From assembly GCF_040545335.1 (NCBI RefSeq), contig NZ_JBEPLU010000001.1, positions 1,612,001 through 1,676,000 on the forward strand: DNA of 64,000 nt. The letters run 5' to 3'. The translations under genes and the position numbers were made by a program. The DNA comes from Phenylobacterium koreense (GTDB taxonomy: Bacteria > Pseudomonadota > Alphaproteobacteria > Caulobacterales > Caulobacteraceae). Below, in pieces: positions 27,179-37,800 of this stretch (position 1 is the stretch's first letter; every line of letters starts with the position of its first letter). The notes beneath the pieces were generated by a model that was given only the letters and a program-made list of their open reading frames with translations, was not told the DNA's origin and did no database searches.

Positions 27179-28614
27179 CCTCCGATCTCCTCGCCCGGGA
27201 CGCCACCGACCAACTCGCGGCCCTCCGGACGAAGGAGATTTCCGCGGTCGAGCTGCTCAAGCTCGCCCTGGCCCGACACGAACAGACCCACCAGCGGCTG
27301 AACATCGTGGTCGCCGCGGATCTCGGCCGGGCGCTGGACGCCGCCAAGGCCGCCGACGACCTGCGGGCCAAGGGCGCGGGCGGGCCGCTCACCGGCCTGC
27401 CCATGACCATCAAGGACACGCTCGACGTGGCGGGCATGCCGGCCTCCTCCGGCGTCGAGGCCCTCCGCCGCCGCAAGGCCGAGGACGCCGGCGCCGTCGC
27501 CCTGGCGCGTCAGGCCGGCGCGGTGATCTGGGGCAAGACCAACGTTCCGGTCATGGCCGCCGACTGGCAGAGCTTCAACGGGCTCTACGGGACCAGCAAC
27601 AATCCCTGGGACACCTCGCGCACCCCTGGCGGCTCTTCCGGCGGCGCCGCCGCGGCCCTGGCCGTCGGCGTGACCCCGCTGGAGATCGGTTCCGACATCG
27701 GCGGCTCGCTGCGCGCGCCGGCCAGCTTCTGCGGCGTCTTCTCGCACAAGCCGACCTGGGGCCTGGTGCGCCAGGCGGGCCATGTGCCGCCCTCGCCGGG
27801 GTCGCACGCCGAGCGCGATCTGAACGTGATCGGGCCGATGGCGCGCTCGGCGCGGGACCTTCGCCTGCTGATGTCGATCCTGACGGAAGGTGTGCCCGCC
27901 AAGGCCGAGGTCGCCGATCCGGCCCGGCTGAAGATCGGGCTGTGGCTGGACGGCCCGCCCCTCGACCCCGAGGTCCGCAAGGTGATCGAGAATCTGGGCG
28001 AACGCCTCGCCGCAGCGGGCGTGGAGATCCAGCCGATCTCCGCCCCTGTCCCGCTGGACCAGCTCATGGCCGCCTATCAGGTGCTGCTGAGCTCGGTGAT
28101 CGCCACCGACATGCCCTCCTCGGTCCAGGCCGGAATGCGCCGGATGCGCGGCCCCGCCGGCCTGGCGATGAAGTTCGGCGCGGCCCCCGGATCCTGGGCC
28201 CGCACGGTGCGCGCCTATACCGCCAGCCACGCGGAATGGATCGCCGCGGACGAGATCCGCGCCCGCCTCAAGCGCACCATCGAAGGCGCGTTCGGCGCGC
28301 TCAACGCCATCATCGCGCCGGCCACCCCCGTTGCAGCCTTCCCGCATGACCACCGGCCGTTCACGGATCGGAAGCTGACCCTCACGACCGGCGCCCAGGT
28401 CCGCTACGCCTCCATGCTGGACTGGATCGCCCTGGCGACCGCCTGCCATCTGCCGGTCACCACCATACCTGCGGGCCTGACCGCCTCTGGCCTGCCGGTC
28501 GGCGCGCAGATCATCGGCCCGCACGGCGCCGACTCCCGCACCCTGGCCATCGCCCAGGCCATCGACGAGAACGTCGGCGGCTTCGTCGCCCCTCCGTCCT
28601 TCGCCGCAGCTTGA
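27175..28614 (+). CDS. Amidase signature family enzyme
   Basis: A 479-residue serine hydrolase. It has the catalytic Lys in [18 protein letters not shown], the cis-Ser in [17 protein letters not shown] and the nucleophile Ser in [18 protein letters not shown]. It is not a GatA: it has a broader amidase layout and no gatB/gatC neighbours. The substrate is unknown. It overlaps the dapB stop by ATGA, so it is translationally coupled to a lysine/DAP enzyme; a link to amide release from a cell-wall or amino-acid compound is possible but untested. Confidence 0.88.
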   Translation: MTSDLLARDATDQLAALRTKEISAVELLKLALARHEQTHQRLNIVVAADLGRALDAAKAADDLRAKGAGGPLTGLPMTIKDTLDVAGMPASSGVEALRRRKAEDAGAVALARQAGAVIWGKTNVPVMAADWQSFNGLYGTSNNPWDTSRTPGGSSGGAAAALAVGVTPLEIGSDIGGSLRAPASFCGVFSHKPTWGLVRQAGHVPPSPGSHAERDLNVIGPMARSARDLRLLMSILTEGVPAKAEVADPARLKIGLWLDGPPLDPEVRKVIENLGERLAAAGVEIQPISAPVPLDQLMAAYQVLLSSVIATDMPSSVQAGMRRMRGPAGLAMKFGAAPGSWARTVRAYTASHAEWIAADEIRARLKRTIEGAFGALNAIIAPATPVAAFPHDHRPFTDRKLTLTTGAQVRYASMLDWIALATACHLPVTTIPAGLTASGLPVGAQIIGPHGADSRTLAIAQAIDENVGGFVAPPSFAAA

Positions 28615-28672
28615 GGCGGACGCCGGGCTCTGGCATCTGGCGGTCAGCACCTCCCCGCAGCAAGGACCCGTC

Positions 28673-29134
28673 ATGACCCAGCCCCGCTTGACCGCGCAGT
28701 TCAAACGCTGGGAAGGCAATTCCGACCTGCCCCTGCCCGCCTACGCCACCGCAGGCGCCGCCGGCTTCGACTTCCGCGCCGCCGTGCCGGAGGGCGAGAC
28801 CGTGACCATCGAACCAACGGCCCGCGCCCTGATCCCCACCGGCTTCGCCGTCGCCCTGCCGGCCGGCTACGAAATGCAGATCCGCCCGCGCTCGGGCCTC
28901 GCCGCCAAGAACGGCGTCTCCATCGTCAACGCGCCCGGCACCGTCGACTGCGACTATCGCGGCGAGATCCTGGTCTGCCTGATCAACCTGGGCGCGGAGG
29001 CCTTCCACGTCCGCCGCGGCGACCGCATCGCCCAGGGGATCATCGCAGCGGCCCCGCAATGGAGCCTGGTGGAGGTGGAAGAGCTGGACGATACCGTCCG
29101 CGGCGCCAACGGGCACGGCTCCACCGGAGTCTAG
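28673..29134 (+). CDS. dut: Deoxyuridine 5'-triphosphate nucleotidohydrolase (dUTPase)
   Basis: Hydrolyses dUTP to dUMP, keeping uracil out of DNA and feeding dTMP synthesis. The 153-residue trimeric dUTPase shows its five motifs: AAGFDFRAA (I), RPRSGLAAKNGV (II), NAPGTVDCDYRGEI (III), RRGDRIAQ (IV) and the C-terminal glycine-rich arm GANGHGSTG (V). ATG at 28673. It is convergent with rpoN, with 16 nt between them. Confidence 0.96.
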   Translation: MTQPRLTAQFKRWEGNSDLPLPAYATAGAAGFDFRAAVPEGETVTIEPTARALIPTGFAVALPAGYEMQIRPRSGLAAKNGVSIVNAPGTVDCDYRGEILVCLINLGAEAFHVRRGDRIAQGIIAAAPQWSLVEVEELDDTVRGANGHGSTGV

Positions 29135-29150
29135 CGGCCGAGGAAAGCGC

Positions 29151-30641
29151 CTAGGCCAGTTCCTTCAGCATCCGCCGGCGTTCGACCGACGACGGGATGC
29201 GCATGGCTTCGCGGTACTTGGCGACGGTGCGCCGGGCGATGTCGATCCCGGTGTCCTTGAGGATCTCGACGATGCGGTCGTCGGAGTGGACCTGGGCCTG
29301 GGTCTGCTCGCTGTCGATGAGCTGCTTGATCTTGTGGCGCACGCTCTCTGCGGAATGGGCCTCGCCGCCGGAGGTCGAGGCGATCGACGAGGTGAAGAAG
29401 AACTTCAGCTCGAACATCCCGCGCGGCGTGGCGATGTACTTGTTCGAAGTCACTCGGCTGACGGTCGATTCGTGCATGCCGATCGCGTCGGCGACGGTCT
29501 TCAGGTTCAGCGGCCGCAAGTGCTCGACCCCATAAGCGAGGAAGCCGTCCTGCTGGCGGACGATCTCGCTGGCGACCTTCAAGATGGTCTTGGCCCGCTG
29601 GTCGAGGCTCTTCACCAGCCAGTTGGCGCTGGCCATGCAGTCGGCGACGAAGGTCTTTTCCTGGTCTGTGCGCGCGCCGCCGGACACTCGCGCATGATAG
29701 CGCTGGTCCACCAGCAGCCGCGGCAGAGTGTCGGTGTTGAGCTCAACGTGCCAGAGCCCGCCCGCCCCCTCGCGCACGAAGACGTCGGGCGACACCGGCT
29801 GGCTCGGCTCGCCGCCGAAGGCCGCGCCCGGCCGCGGTGTCAGGGCGCGAATCTCGGCGATCATGTCACGCAGGTCGTCGTCGTCCACGCCGCAGACGCG
29901 CCGCAGGCCGGCCATGTCGCGGCGGGCCAGCAGGTCCAGGTTGTCGAGCATGGCGACCATGGCCGGATCGCAGCGGTCCAGCTCCTTGAGCTGCAGCATC
30001 AGGCATTCGCGCACGTCGCGGGCGAAGACGCCGGTGGGCTCGAAGCCCTGCAGCACGTCGAGCACCTCTTCCACGGCGGCAAGTCCGCAGCCCAGCCGAT
30101 CGGCGGTCTCGGCGAGATCGCAGCGGAGATAGCCGCCATCGTCCACGCCGTCGATCAGCACGGCGGCGATGGCCCCCTTGGCGGCCGGCAGGCTGGCCAC
30201 GGCGAGCTGGTCGTGCAGGTGTTCGGCCAGTGTCTTTTCGCGGGTCAGCCGACCCTCGAAGTCGTCGGTGTCCTCGAAGCCGCCGCCCTTGCCGGCGCGG
30301 GACCAGTCGATCGCCCCTCCGGCGTTGGCCGCCCCTTCCACATCGCCGGTCGCGCGCTCGCCGGGGGAGGCCTGGTCGTGGGAGACGTCCATATCGGCGG
30401 CGGCCGCATGGTCGGAGACCTGGTCGGCGGCGTAGGTCTCGGCCTCGTGAATCGGCTCCTCGCGCTCGGGCTCCGAATCACGCTCGTCGCGCTGCAGCAG
30501 CGGGTTGCGCTCCAGTTCGCCCTCGACATAGGCCTCGAGCTCAAGGTTCGAGAGCTGCAGCAGCTTGATGGCCTGCTGCAGTTGGGGCGTGATGACCAGC
30601 CCCTGACCCTGCCGAATCTCTAGCCGCGCGCCGAGCGCCAC
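29151..30641 (-). CDS. rpoN: RNA polymerase sigma-54 factor
   Basis: A 496-residue sigma-54. Region I is the N-terminal Gln/Leu-rich ITPQLQQAIKLLQLSNLELE. Region II is acidic (about 55-130). The core-binding and HTH regions follow (TVADAIGMHESTVSRVTSNK). The C-terminal RpoN box reads ARRTVAKYREAMRIPSS. It starts at a GTG with AGGAGG at 4 nt. In most alphaproteobacteria lptB comes directly before rpoN; here a GST/WYL pair separates them. No hpf or ptsN gene follows. Confidence 0.97.
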   Translation of the reverse strand: MALGARLEIRQGQGLVITPQLQQAIKLLQLSNLELEAYVEGELERNPLLQRDERDSEPEREEPIHEAETYAADQVSDHAAAADMDVSHDQASPGERATGDVEGAANAGGAIDWSRAGKGGGFEDTDDFEGRLTREKTLAEHLHDQLAVASLPAAKGAIAAVLIDGVDDGGYLRCDLAETADRLGCGLAAVEEVLDVLQGFEPTGVFARDVRECLMLQLKELDRCDPAMVAMLDNLDLLARRDMAGLRRVCGVDDDDLRDMIAEIRALTPRPGAAFGGEPSQPVSPDVFVREGAGGLWHVELNTDTLPRLLVDQRYHARVSGGARTDQEKTFVADCMASANWLVKSLDQRAKTILKVASEIVRQQDGFLAYGVEHLRPLNLKTVADAIGMHESTVSRVTSNKYIATPRGMFELKFFFTSSIASTSGGEAHSAESVRHKIKQLIDSEQTQAQVHSDDRIVEILKDTGIDIARRTVAKYREAMRIPSSVERRRMLKELA

Positions 30642-30723
30642 ACTCGCCTCCTGGCCTGTTTCTTGCTGGCGAGGTTAGCGCGGTCGTCCCAACTGAATCG
30701 TTAACCGCACGGCCAAGCTTGGC

Positions 30724-31305
30724 TCAGGCTGCGACGGCGACGTCCGGAAAGTCGAGCGGCGTCCAGGCGAACTCCGGATAGACCCCCGCCATCATGCGAT
30801 CCACATAGGCCGTGAGCCTGCCGAAGGTGAGCGCCCTTCGAAGCAGCGCTTCGCAACCCGGCCTCGTCAGCCCCGCCAGCAGTCCGAGCGCGGCCGCATC
30901 GACGGCGGTCGGCCGCAGGCCCATCAGGAAGGGCCTGTCTCCCAGCAGCGCCGCGAGGGCCGACAGGGAGCGCACGCCCTGGGCCAGGATCTCGGCTTCC
31001 GAACCGCGGCCCGACTGATTTTCGATCATCCGCTCGATGGCCCAGGCCTGGGCGCGCTCGACGGCGCCGAGACCGGAATCGAAGTCGATCCCGTATTTCC
31101 TCTCCAGGTGCAGGCGTATGAAATGGCTGCCTGCGACCGAGCGCCCGTCGTCCTCGATCCAGGGAAGCCGCCGGCCGGGCATCGGGACGGAAAGGGCCTT
31201 CACATAGGCCAGACCCGCCATCCGAAGCTGCGCCTCGGCCTTGATCACCTGCGGGCATGCCTCCGGAAGCCCGAAGCTCTCGCCGAAACCATAAAGCGTG
31301 ATCAT
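30724..31305 (-). CDS. Glutathione S-transferase-like protein
   Basis: A 193-residue GST-fold protein. The N-terminal thioredoxin-like half begins MITLYGFGESFGLPEACPQV and has the conserved cis-Pro segment RRLPWIEDDGRSVAGSHFI. The helical half has RPFLMGLRPTAVDAAALGLL, the N-capping box. It looks closest to the metaxin/Tom37-like GST group. The ATG at 31305 has GGGAGAG upstream. It is divergent from a WYL regulator 106 nt away, which may control it. Confidence 0.78.
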   Translation of the reverse strand: MITLYGFGESFGLPEACPQVIKAEAQLRMAGLAYVKALSVPMPGRRLPWIEDDGRSVAGSHFIRLHLERKYGIDFDSGLGAVERAQAWAIERMIENQSGRGSEAEILAQGVRSLSALAALLGDRPFLMGLRPTAVDAAALGLLAGLTRPGCEALLRRALTFGRLTAYVDRMMAGVYPEFAWTPLDFPDVAVAA

Positions 31306-31411
31306 GGGGGACTCTCCCGGGTTGAAAGAACCCGGTTGGCTTAGATCCCGCCTACTGCCACCATGCTGTCAGCATCGCCGGCCGATGCTGACCCCCATGA
31401 AGCGGATCTCC

Positions 31412-32137
31412 ATGCGACGCGCCGACCGCCTGTTCCAGATCATCCAGATCATGCGCCGGGCGCGGGCGCCGGTGACCGCCGACCGGATCGCCGAGGAGCT
31501 GGAGACCTCCAAGCGCACGATCTATCGCGACATCGCCACCCTGATCGGTCAGCGCGTGCCGATCCGCGGCGAGGCCGGCATGGGCTACATCCTTGACCAG
31601 GGCTTCGACCTTCCGCCGCTGATGCTGACCCCCGACGAGATCGAGGCCGCGGTGCTCGGCGCCCAGTGGGTGATGACCCGCGGCGACCCGTCCCTCTCCC
31701 GCGCCGCCCAGGACCTGATCGCCAAGATCGGCGCCTCGGTGCCCGAACGCCTGCGTCCCTTCGTGCTGGAGCCGGCCGGCCGCGCCGTGCCGGCCTGGCG
31801 CGCCGCCGAACCCGACGGCCTGGACATGGCGATGGTGCGAACCGCGATCCGCGCCGGCCACAAGATCGCCCTGCGATATCGCGACGAGCAGGACCGCCAG
31901 AGCGAACGGGTGATCTGGCCGATCACCGTCGGCTATCACGAGACCGTCCGGCTGCTGGTCGGCTGGTGCGAACTGCGGACCGACTTCCGCAACTTCCGCA
32001 CCGACCGGGTGATTTCCGCCGAATTCCTCGAGGAGCGCTATCCGGAGCGCCCATCACTGCTCCGCGCACGCTGGCGCGCGGTCGTCGAGGCCGAGCGGCG
32101 CCGCCACATGGAGGCTCAGGGCAAAGCCGCCGAGTGA
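31412..32137 (+). CDS. HTH/WYL-domain transcriptional regulator (YafY family)
   Basis: A 241-residue regulator with an N-terminal DeoR/HTH_11 winged helix (MRRADRLFQIIQIMRR, then ADRIAEELETSKRTIYRDI) and a C-terminal WYL-type ligand domain (IALRYRDEQDRQSERVIWPI, RLLVGWCELRTDFRNFRTDR). Such proteins control neighbouring genes in response to small ligands. ATGs at 31385 and 31397 are also in frame; 31412 is favoured by homology. It is divergent from the GST-like gene and convergent with lptB, 6 nt away. Confidence 0.88.
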   Translation: MRRADRLFQIIQIMRRARAPVTADRIAEELETSKRTIYRDIATLIGQRVPIRGEAGMGYILDQGFDLPPLMLTPDEIEAAVLGAQWVMTRGDPSLSRAAQDLIAKIGASVPERLRPFVLEPAGRAVPAWRAAEPDGLDMAMVRTAIRAGHKIALRYRDEQDRQSERVIWPITVGYHETVRLLVGWCELRTDFRNFRTDRVISAEFLEERYPERPSLLRARWRAVVEAERRRHMEAQGKAAE

Positions 32138-32143
32138 GGCGCT

Positions 32144-32908
32144 CTAGTCCTGTCCGAAATGCTCGCCCAGATAGACCCGGCGGACGTCGGGATTGTCGAC
32201 GATCTCGTCCGGCGTGCCTTCGAACAGCACCTCGCCGGCATGGATGATCGAGGCGCGGTCGATGATGTCCAGGGTCTCGCGGACATTGTGGTCGGTGATC
32301 AGGATGCCGATGCCCCGGCCCTTCAGATAGGTGATCACCTCGCGGATGTCGGCGATGGCCAGCGGGTCGATGCCGGCGAAGGGCTCGTCCAGCAGCATGA
32401 AGGACGGTTCGCTGGCCAGGGCGCGGGCGATTTCCACCCGACGCCGCTCGCCGCCCGACAGCGAGATCGCCGGCGCGGCGCGCAGGTGCTCGATGCGCAG
32501 CTCCTGCAGCAGCTCGGTCACCGTGGCCTTGGCGCGCGACTGGCTGCGTTCACGCAGCTCCACCACCGCCATGACGTTCTCTTCCACCGTCATGCCCCGG
32601 AAGATCGAGGTTTCCTGCGGCAGGTAGCCGACGCCCATGCGGGCGCGCTGGTACATCGGCTGGCGGGTGATGTTCTCGCCGTCGAGGAAGATCGAGCCGT
32701 AGTCCACCGGGATCAGGCCGGTGATCATGTAGAAGCAGGTGGTCTTGCCCGCGCCGTTGGGGCCGAGCAGCCCAGCGACCTCGCCACGCGCCAAGCGCAG
32801 CGAGACGCCCTTCACGACCGGGCGCTTGCGGAAGGACTTGCCGATATTGTCGACAATCAGCCCTTCGCCCGCCAGGCCGGGCAACGACTCGTCAGCTTCA
32901 ACCGTCAA
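32144..32908 (-). CDS. lptB: LPS export ABC transporter ATP-binding protein
   Basis: The 254-residue ATPase of the LptB2FG complex that drives LPS from the inner membrane across the periplasm. It has Walker A LLGPNGAGKTTCFYMITG, the signature LSGGERRRVEIARALA, Walker B MLLDEPFAGIDPLA and the switch His in ITDHNVRETLDI. Translation starts at a TTG (32908) with AGGGG upstream that includes the lptA stop, so the two are coupled. It is the last gene of rnd-lptC-lptA-lptB. Confidence 0.96.
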   Translation of the reverse strand: MTVEADESLPGLAGEGLIVDNIGKSFRKRPVVKGVSLRLARGEVAGLLGPNGAGKTTCFYMITGLIPVDYGSIFLDGENITRQPMYQRARMGVGYLPQETSIFRGMTVEENVMAVVELRERSQSRAKATVTELLQELRIEHLRAAPAISLSGGERRRVEIARALASEPSFMLLDEPFAGIDPLAIADIREVITYLKGRGIGILITDHNVRETLDIIDRASIIHAGEVLFEGTPDEIVDNPDVRRVYLGEHFGQD

Positions 32909-32916
32909 GGGAACCC

Positions 32917-33489
32917 CTATCTCCGGGCCGAGGGCTGGCCGGATTGCTCCTGCGGATAGATCACGGCGCGCGGACGCGCCTTGCCTGCGCCCTTGGACCC
33001 CGCCTCCATCTGGGCGTCGCCCGTGGAGACATTGACCACCAGCCGGCTGCCGCGGATCACGTTCTGGCCCGAGACCGCGACGACGTCGCCGGTGATGACG
33101 ATGGTTTCGGTGGTGACGTCATAGGTGGCGTGGTCGCCGCGCACCCTCTGCTGGGGCGTCACGTAGAAGACGTTGCCGATCGCTTCCATGCGCTCCAGCG
33201 CGCCGCAGGACGAACCCTGCGAGCCGGCCTTGGCCGGGCCGCGCTTGGAGAAGGTCTTCAGGACGTCGGCGCGCAGCCGCGTGCGATCCTGCAGCGCCTC
33301 GGCCGATCCGCTCCAGATCGACATGCACTCGTTGTTCACCACCTCGAGGGAATCGGCGGTGATGTCCACGGGCGCGTCCGAGCTCCGGGCGATCTGCGCC
33401 GCAGCCGGTCCCGCGCCTATGGCCATCGCCAAGGCCGCCAAGGCCGCCAGCTTCGTCATGTCCAACCCGCTCATTCTCATGAAGCCCAT
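32917..33489 (-). CDS. lptA: LPS transport periplasmic protein LptA
   Basis: A 190-residue periplasmic bridge protein. The signal peptide reads through GAGPAAAQ (cleavage about residue 32 from the first ATG). The mature part has the OstA/LptA beta-jellyroll repeats: PVDITADSLEVVNNE, YVTPQQRVRGDHATYDVTTE and VVAVSGQNVIRGSRLVVNV. The first ATG (33489) gives a ten-residue extension ahead of MTKLAALAALAM; the inner ATG at 33459 may be the real start. It sits between lptC and lptB. Confidence 0.92.
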   Translation of the reverse strand: MGFMRMSGLDMTKLAALAALAMAIGAGPAAAQIARSSDAPVDITADSLEVVNNECMSIWSGSAEALQDRTRLRADVLKTFSKRGPAKAGSQGSSCGALERMEAIGNVFYVTPQQRVRGDHATYDVTTETIVITGDVVAVSGQNVIRGSRLVVNVSTGDAQMEAGSKGAGKARPRAVIYPQEQSGQPSARR

Positions 33490-33525
33490 TTGGGACGCCC
33501 GGTGCGAAAGGTCGAGTGTAAAGCT

Positions 33526-34143
33526 CTACTTCGAATCGATGCGTCCACGCACCCCGCCCTTGAATACGAGACGCTCGCCCTTGTCGTACACGCCATAGGA
33601 CTTCGCGGTGATTTCGCCAAGCTGTGAGGCGCCGGAGATCTGACCCTGGCCCTCCAGTTCGCCGGTCGCCGTATTGAAGATCGAACTGATGGTTTCGAAA
33701 GTCACGTCACCGCCGCTCATCTTAACGCCGCCTTCCAGATTCAGCATCCGGCGATCCTCGTTGTAGACGCCCGATTTGGCGGTCACCCGGGTCGGATTGA
33801 CGCCCTCGGCGTCGAGGATCAGCGCCGGCCGGTCCAGCAGCACGCGCTGGTAGTCGTTCTCGTCGCGCACGGCGGAGGCGGCCGTCAGCACGAAGGCTCG
33901 CCCCTTGTCGTCCTTGCCCACGAAGCGCGGATTGACCAGCTCGATCGGGGCGTCCGCCTCCTGCCGGGCGGTGTCCCGGCCCATGAGGGTGGTTTGCAGC
34001 ACGAAGCCGAGCATGGCGAGCAGGATCAGGCCGATCAGCGCAGGCAGGATCACCCGCAGCCGCCGGACGAGGCGCGAGCGTCTGCGCCAGCGCTGGAAAT
34101 CGCCGCGGGCGTCTATGCGTGCGGGTGTGACGGCCGCCGTCAA
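33526..34143 (-). CDS. lptC: LPS export protein LptC
   Basis: A 205-residue bitopic protein with one N-terminal membrane helix (about 31-50, ILPALIGLILLAMLGFVL) and a periplasmic beta-jellyroll (for example ESGVYNEDRRMLNLEGGVKM-like segments), as in LptC. It transfers LPS from LptFG to LptA. The start is a TTG at 34143 with GAGG at 6 nt, overlapping the stop of the upstream RNase D-like gene, so they are coupled. Confidence 0.9.
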   Translation of the reverse strand: MTAAVTPARIDARGDFQRWRRRSRLVRRLRVILPALIGLILLAMLGFVLQTTLMGRDTARQEADAPIELVNPRFVGKDDKGRAFVLTAASAVRDENDYQRVLLDRPALILDAEGVNPTRVTAKSGVYNEDRRMLNLEGGVKMSGGDVTFETISSIFNTATGELEGQGQISGASQLGEITAKSYGVYDKGERLVFKGGVRGRIDSK

Positions 34144-34150
34144 GCCGGCC

Positions 34151-34777
34151 TCAGGAATGGGCGAAGATGTCGACCTCTTCCCAGCCCCTCACATCCAGGA
34201 GGGCGCGGTGGGGAAGGAAGTCGAAACAGGCGCGCGCCAAGCCGTCTCGCCCTTCGCGGACGAGCATCATGTCGAGCTTGTTGCGCAGGGCGTGCAGATG
34301 CAGCACGTCGGACGCAGCATAGGCGAGCTGATCCTCGCTGAGCTTCTCGGCCCCCCAGTCGGAGCTCTGCTGCGCTTTGGACATGTCGACCCCGAGCAGC
34401 TCGCGGCTGACATCCTTCAGGCCGTGGCGGTCCGTATAGGTCCGCGCCAGCTTCGAGGCGATCTTGGTGCAGTAGACGGGTGCGGTCATCACGCCCAGAT
34501 GCAACTGGAACATGGCGATATCAAAGCGGCCGAAGTGGAAGATCTTCAGGACCTTCGGATCGGTCAGCACCCGCTTCAGGTTCGGCGCGTCGTAGTCCGG
34601 GCGCTTGAGCTGGACGATATGGGCGTCGCCCTTGCCGTCGGAGAGCTGGACCACACAGAGCGGGTCGCGCCCCAGGCCCAGGCCCATGGTCTCGGAATCG
34701 ACGGCCACCGCCTCGGCGTCGACGAACAGGCCATCAGGAAGATCGCCGATATGCAGAAAGTTGGCCAAGGGCCTCAC
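34151..34777 (-). CDS. Ribonuclease D-like 3'-5' exonuclease (short, no HRDC domain)
   Basis: A 208-residue DEDDy exonuclease. The acidic residues lie in AVDSETMGLGLG (Exo I), HFGRFDIAMFQ (Exo II) and YAASDVLHLHALR (Exo III with the Tyr). It lacks the HRDC domains of E. coli Rnd and matches the short alphaproteobacterial form that precedes lptC. The listed start is a GTG only 1 nt from GGAG; an in-frame TTG at 34766 has better spacing and may be the real one. Confidence 0.88.
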   Translation of the reverse strand: MRPLANFLHIGDLPDGLFVDAEAVAVDSETMGLGLGRDPLCVVQLSDGKGDAHIVQLKRPDYDAPNLKRVLTDPKVLKIFHFGRFDIAMFQLHLGVMTAPVYCTKIASKLARTYTDRHGLKDVSRELLGVDMSKAQQSSDWGAEKLSEDQLAYAASDVLHLHALRNKLDMMLVREGRDGLARACFDFLPHRALLDVRGWEEVDIFAHS

Positions 34778-34895
34778 GCTCCGAACTCAAGATTTGCCCC
34801 TCTATAGCTTGAGAAGCCTGAGAGGGCGATGGCGTCAGGAGGGCGCCTGTCCTTTTCGCTGTTCGTGGCGTCGGCCGCCGGCGGAGGAACGGCGG

Positions 34896-37800
34896 CTAGT
34901 ACCGTCCCACCGCATTGATGAAGAACCCTTTGTGATCGTAGTCGAAATTGGTCAGGTCGTCGGAGAACTCCGTGAAATTGTAGCCGACGCCGATCCGGAC
35001 ATTGTTGGTGAGGTCGCGGTCCACGCCGACCAGGAAGCCCTGCTTCACCCCGCCATCCTTGACGTCCAGCACGCGATACTCGGCCAGGGCATGCCACTTG
35101 GACAGGATGTCGTAACGCACCTGGGCGGCCGCGAAGGTGGTCGCCGAGTCGAACCAATCGCCCGAACCCCGGCCCATCCGCACCTCGCCCTCGCGATGGG
35201 CGATCTTGGCGGCCAGTTCCCAGCGCTGGTCGAGGCGGTGCACGCCTTCCAGGGAGAAGATCTGCGACTTCTGATCGTAGTCGGCCCCGCCTTCCTGGCC
35301 GATGGTCGCCAGGTCATAGAGGTAAGTATAGCGGCCGAAGAGGCCCCAGCGCGTGTCGTTCCAGGGCCGCCAGGCGAAGCCGAGATTGCCCTCGACGAAC
35401 TTGGCCCCGGCCAGCGCGTTGATCTCGTCTTCCGTGTCCGAATAGTTGAAGCGCGCGGCGACCCGCCAGCTCTCGTTGATCTTGTGGGTGAGGCGGTTGG
35501 TGGTCACCCACTGGACGCGATGTTCGGCGCCGGTGTCGCGCCGCCACTCGAGCTTGCTTTGCCAGTCGGTGCTGGGTGAGATGCGGCCAAGGCTCGCGCT
35601 GACCGCATCGCGATCAACCACGCCGCCGAACTCGTTTCTGAGTTCGCCGGTCTGATAGGTAAGGCCCAGGTTCCAACCCAGCGCCGGATAGAAGTCCAGG
35701 CCATAGGTATGCGCCATGCCGGACTGGCTCGGCTCCTTCAGATACTCGCTCTCATTGAACAGATTGACCTGGTTCGACAGCCGCCAGCGCTGCCCCAGGG
35801 TCCAGCCATTGCGGTGGTTGGGGTTGAGCAGCGTGTCGTATTCCGCCGTGTCGGTGGAATAGGCGTAGGCGCCGTACAGTGTGTGGTCCGGCGCCAGGGC
35901 GTATTCGGCGCTCAAGGTCGCAGCGTCCCCACGATCCCCGGTGCTGACCTCGGCCCCGACCGACGACTGGTCGCCGAACAGATAGCGACCGCCCGCCAGC
36001 ACCATGTCGTTGTCGCGATAGCGGCCATGATCGTCGTCGAGCGTCGCCTGGCCCTGGGCGTAGAGATCGAGCGCCGTGCCGATCCGCCGGGTGTACTTGA
36101 TCGCGCCGAGCACGCCGGCGCCGTCGGCATAGGCGCTGTCTTCGGCCACGCGGCGGATTTCACCGGCAAGGCTGTTGGCGTCATCGATCCGCCAGTCGAG
36201 GCTGCCTTGCGCCTGGATCAGTGAATTGGGTCCGCTTTCGGCCTCGCTGTAGCGCGCATAGACTCCCAGGCTCGGCGTGATCTGGCCCAGCACCTCGCCG
36301 CCATATTCCGAAGTCGGCAGGCCGGTGTTGTAGCGGCTGGTCGAATAGCCGGCGCCCGTTTCGCGCCACCAGGCCGCCGCGCTCCAGTCCAGCGAGGTCC
36401 AGCCCAGCTCGGTCAGGTTGATCCGGCCCTCGAGGGACTTCGCCTCGCCCTCCTGCGGCCCAACGCCGCCGAGCTGTACGAAGTCGAAGCCGCCGTTGGT
36501 GGAGAAGAAGGTCGGCGTGGCGAGGGACTCGGTCCTCGCATATTCCGCCTTCAGATACGTCCCCTTGCCGGCCTGCAGAGTCAGGTCGCCGCCATAGAGG
36601 GTGTAGTCCTCGCCGGCCCGGTTCTCGTCCACATAGGTCGCGCCCACGCCGACATGGTCGCCGAACCACTTCTTGCCGCGGAAGCCGGCGGTGACCTCGT
36701 CGCTGTCGAAGCCGGAGGGAACCCACTCGTAATCGACGATCAGCCGCTGCTCGAACCCGTCGAGCGGGGCGTCGCGCGTGATCGAGGGGGCGTTCTCGCG
36801 GGTGATCTGGGCGAGCGGGCGCGTCAGGATGATGCGGCCCTGCAGATCGTCGAGCTCATAGTCGGCGCCGCGGACGAGTTGCACCCGGTTTTCGGCCCGG
36901 CCCGTGGTCCGGTCACGGATCTCCAGGAAGACCACTTCGGACCCCGGCAGCAGATCGGTATGCCGCAGGTAGTAGAGGCTGCCGCCGGTGCCGAGGAACT
37001 CGCTGTGTCCAGGCGCGCTTTGCGCCTGCGAACCGAACACCCGAAGCTCGGAGGCGGGATCGCCCCACAGGTTGGAGTCGTTGCTGCGCCAGCTCAGCGC
37101 AGCCCCGTACAGCGAGCGGACATATTGTGCGTAGTCCGTGCCGGTGAGGCCGGTCTGGTAGTTGCCCCACAGCGCCTGGTTCTTGTCCCAGTCAACGCGC
37201 AGGTAGAACCGTCCCATGGTGTCGACGTCGCGATAGGTCGTCGAGTCGTCGCCATAGATCGGATAGTAGAGGTCCGGATCCAGCCGGCGGAAGACGTCCT
37301 GCGGATCGGCCTTTCCGAAGCCCTTGAACAGGTCACGCAGGTCGCGCTCGGTGGTGTCGGCTTGCGCCGTGACCAGATACCGGCCCTTGAGCTTGGACTT
37401 GAGATAGAAGGCCAGCCGGCCGTCGGTAAGAATGTCGTCCTCGTAGCGGGAGTCGCCCGCAAAGGGCTCGACCGAACCTGAGATGTCGTTCTGCGCGATG
37501 GTGATGTCAGCGATGCCGACGCCGAAGAAGTAGCGTCCGGTGACATCCACATCGAGCCGGTGGTGCTGGAGCGCCTCGCCACCCTCGCCCGTCAGGGCGA
37601 TGTCGAAGCTGTGTCGGCCGATCGGGCTGAGATACTCGGCGACGAACTTGCGTTCGAGATCGACGGGATAGGACTCGCCGTTGATCGTCAGTTGCTGGTC
37701 CGGCGGCAGATTGCGGCCCTGGATGCGGATGCGCGAACCGTGGATGGCGATGTTCTGCTGACGCAGGCCGTTGCCGCTGAACACGTCGTTGAGCAAGTTC

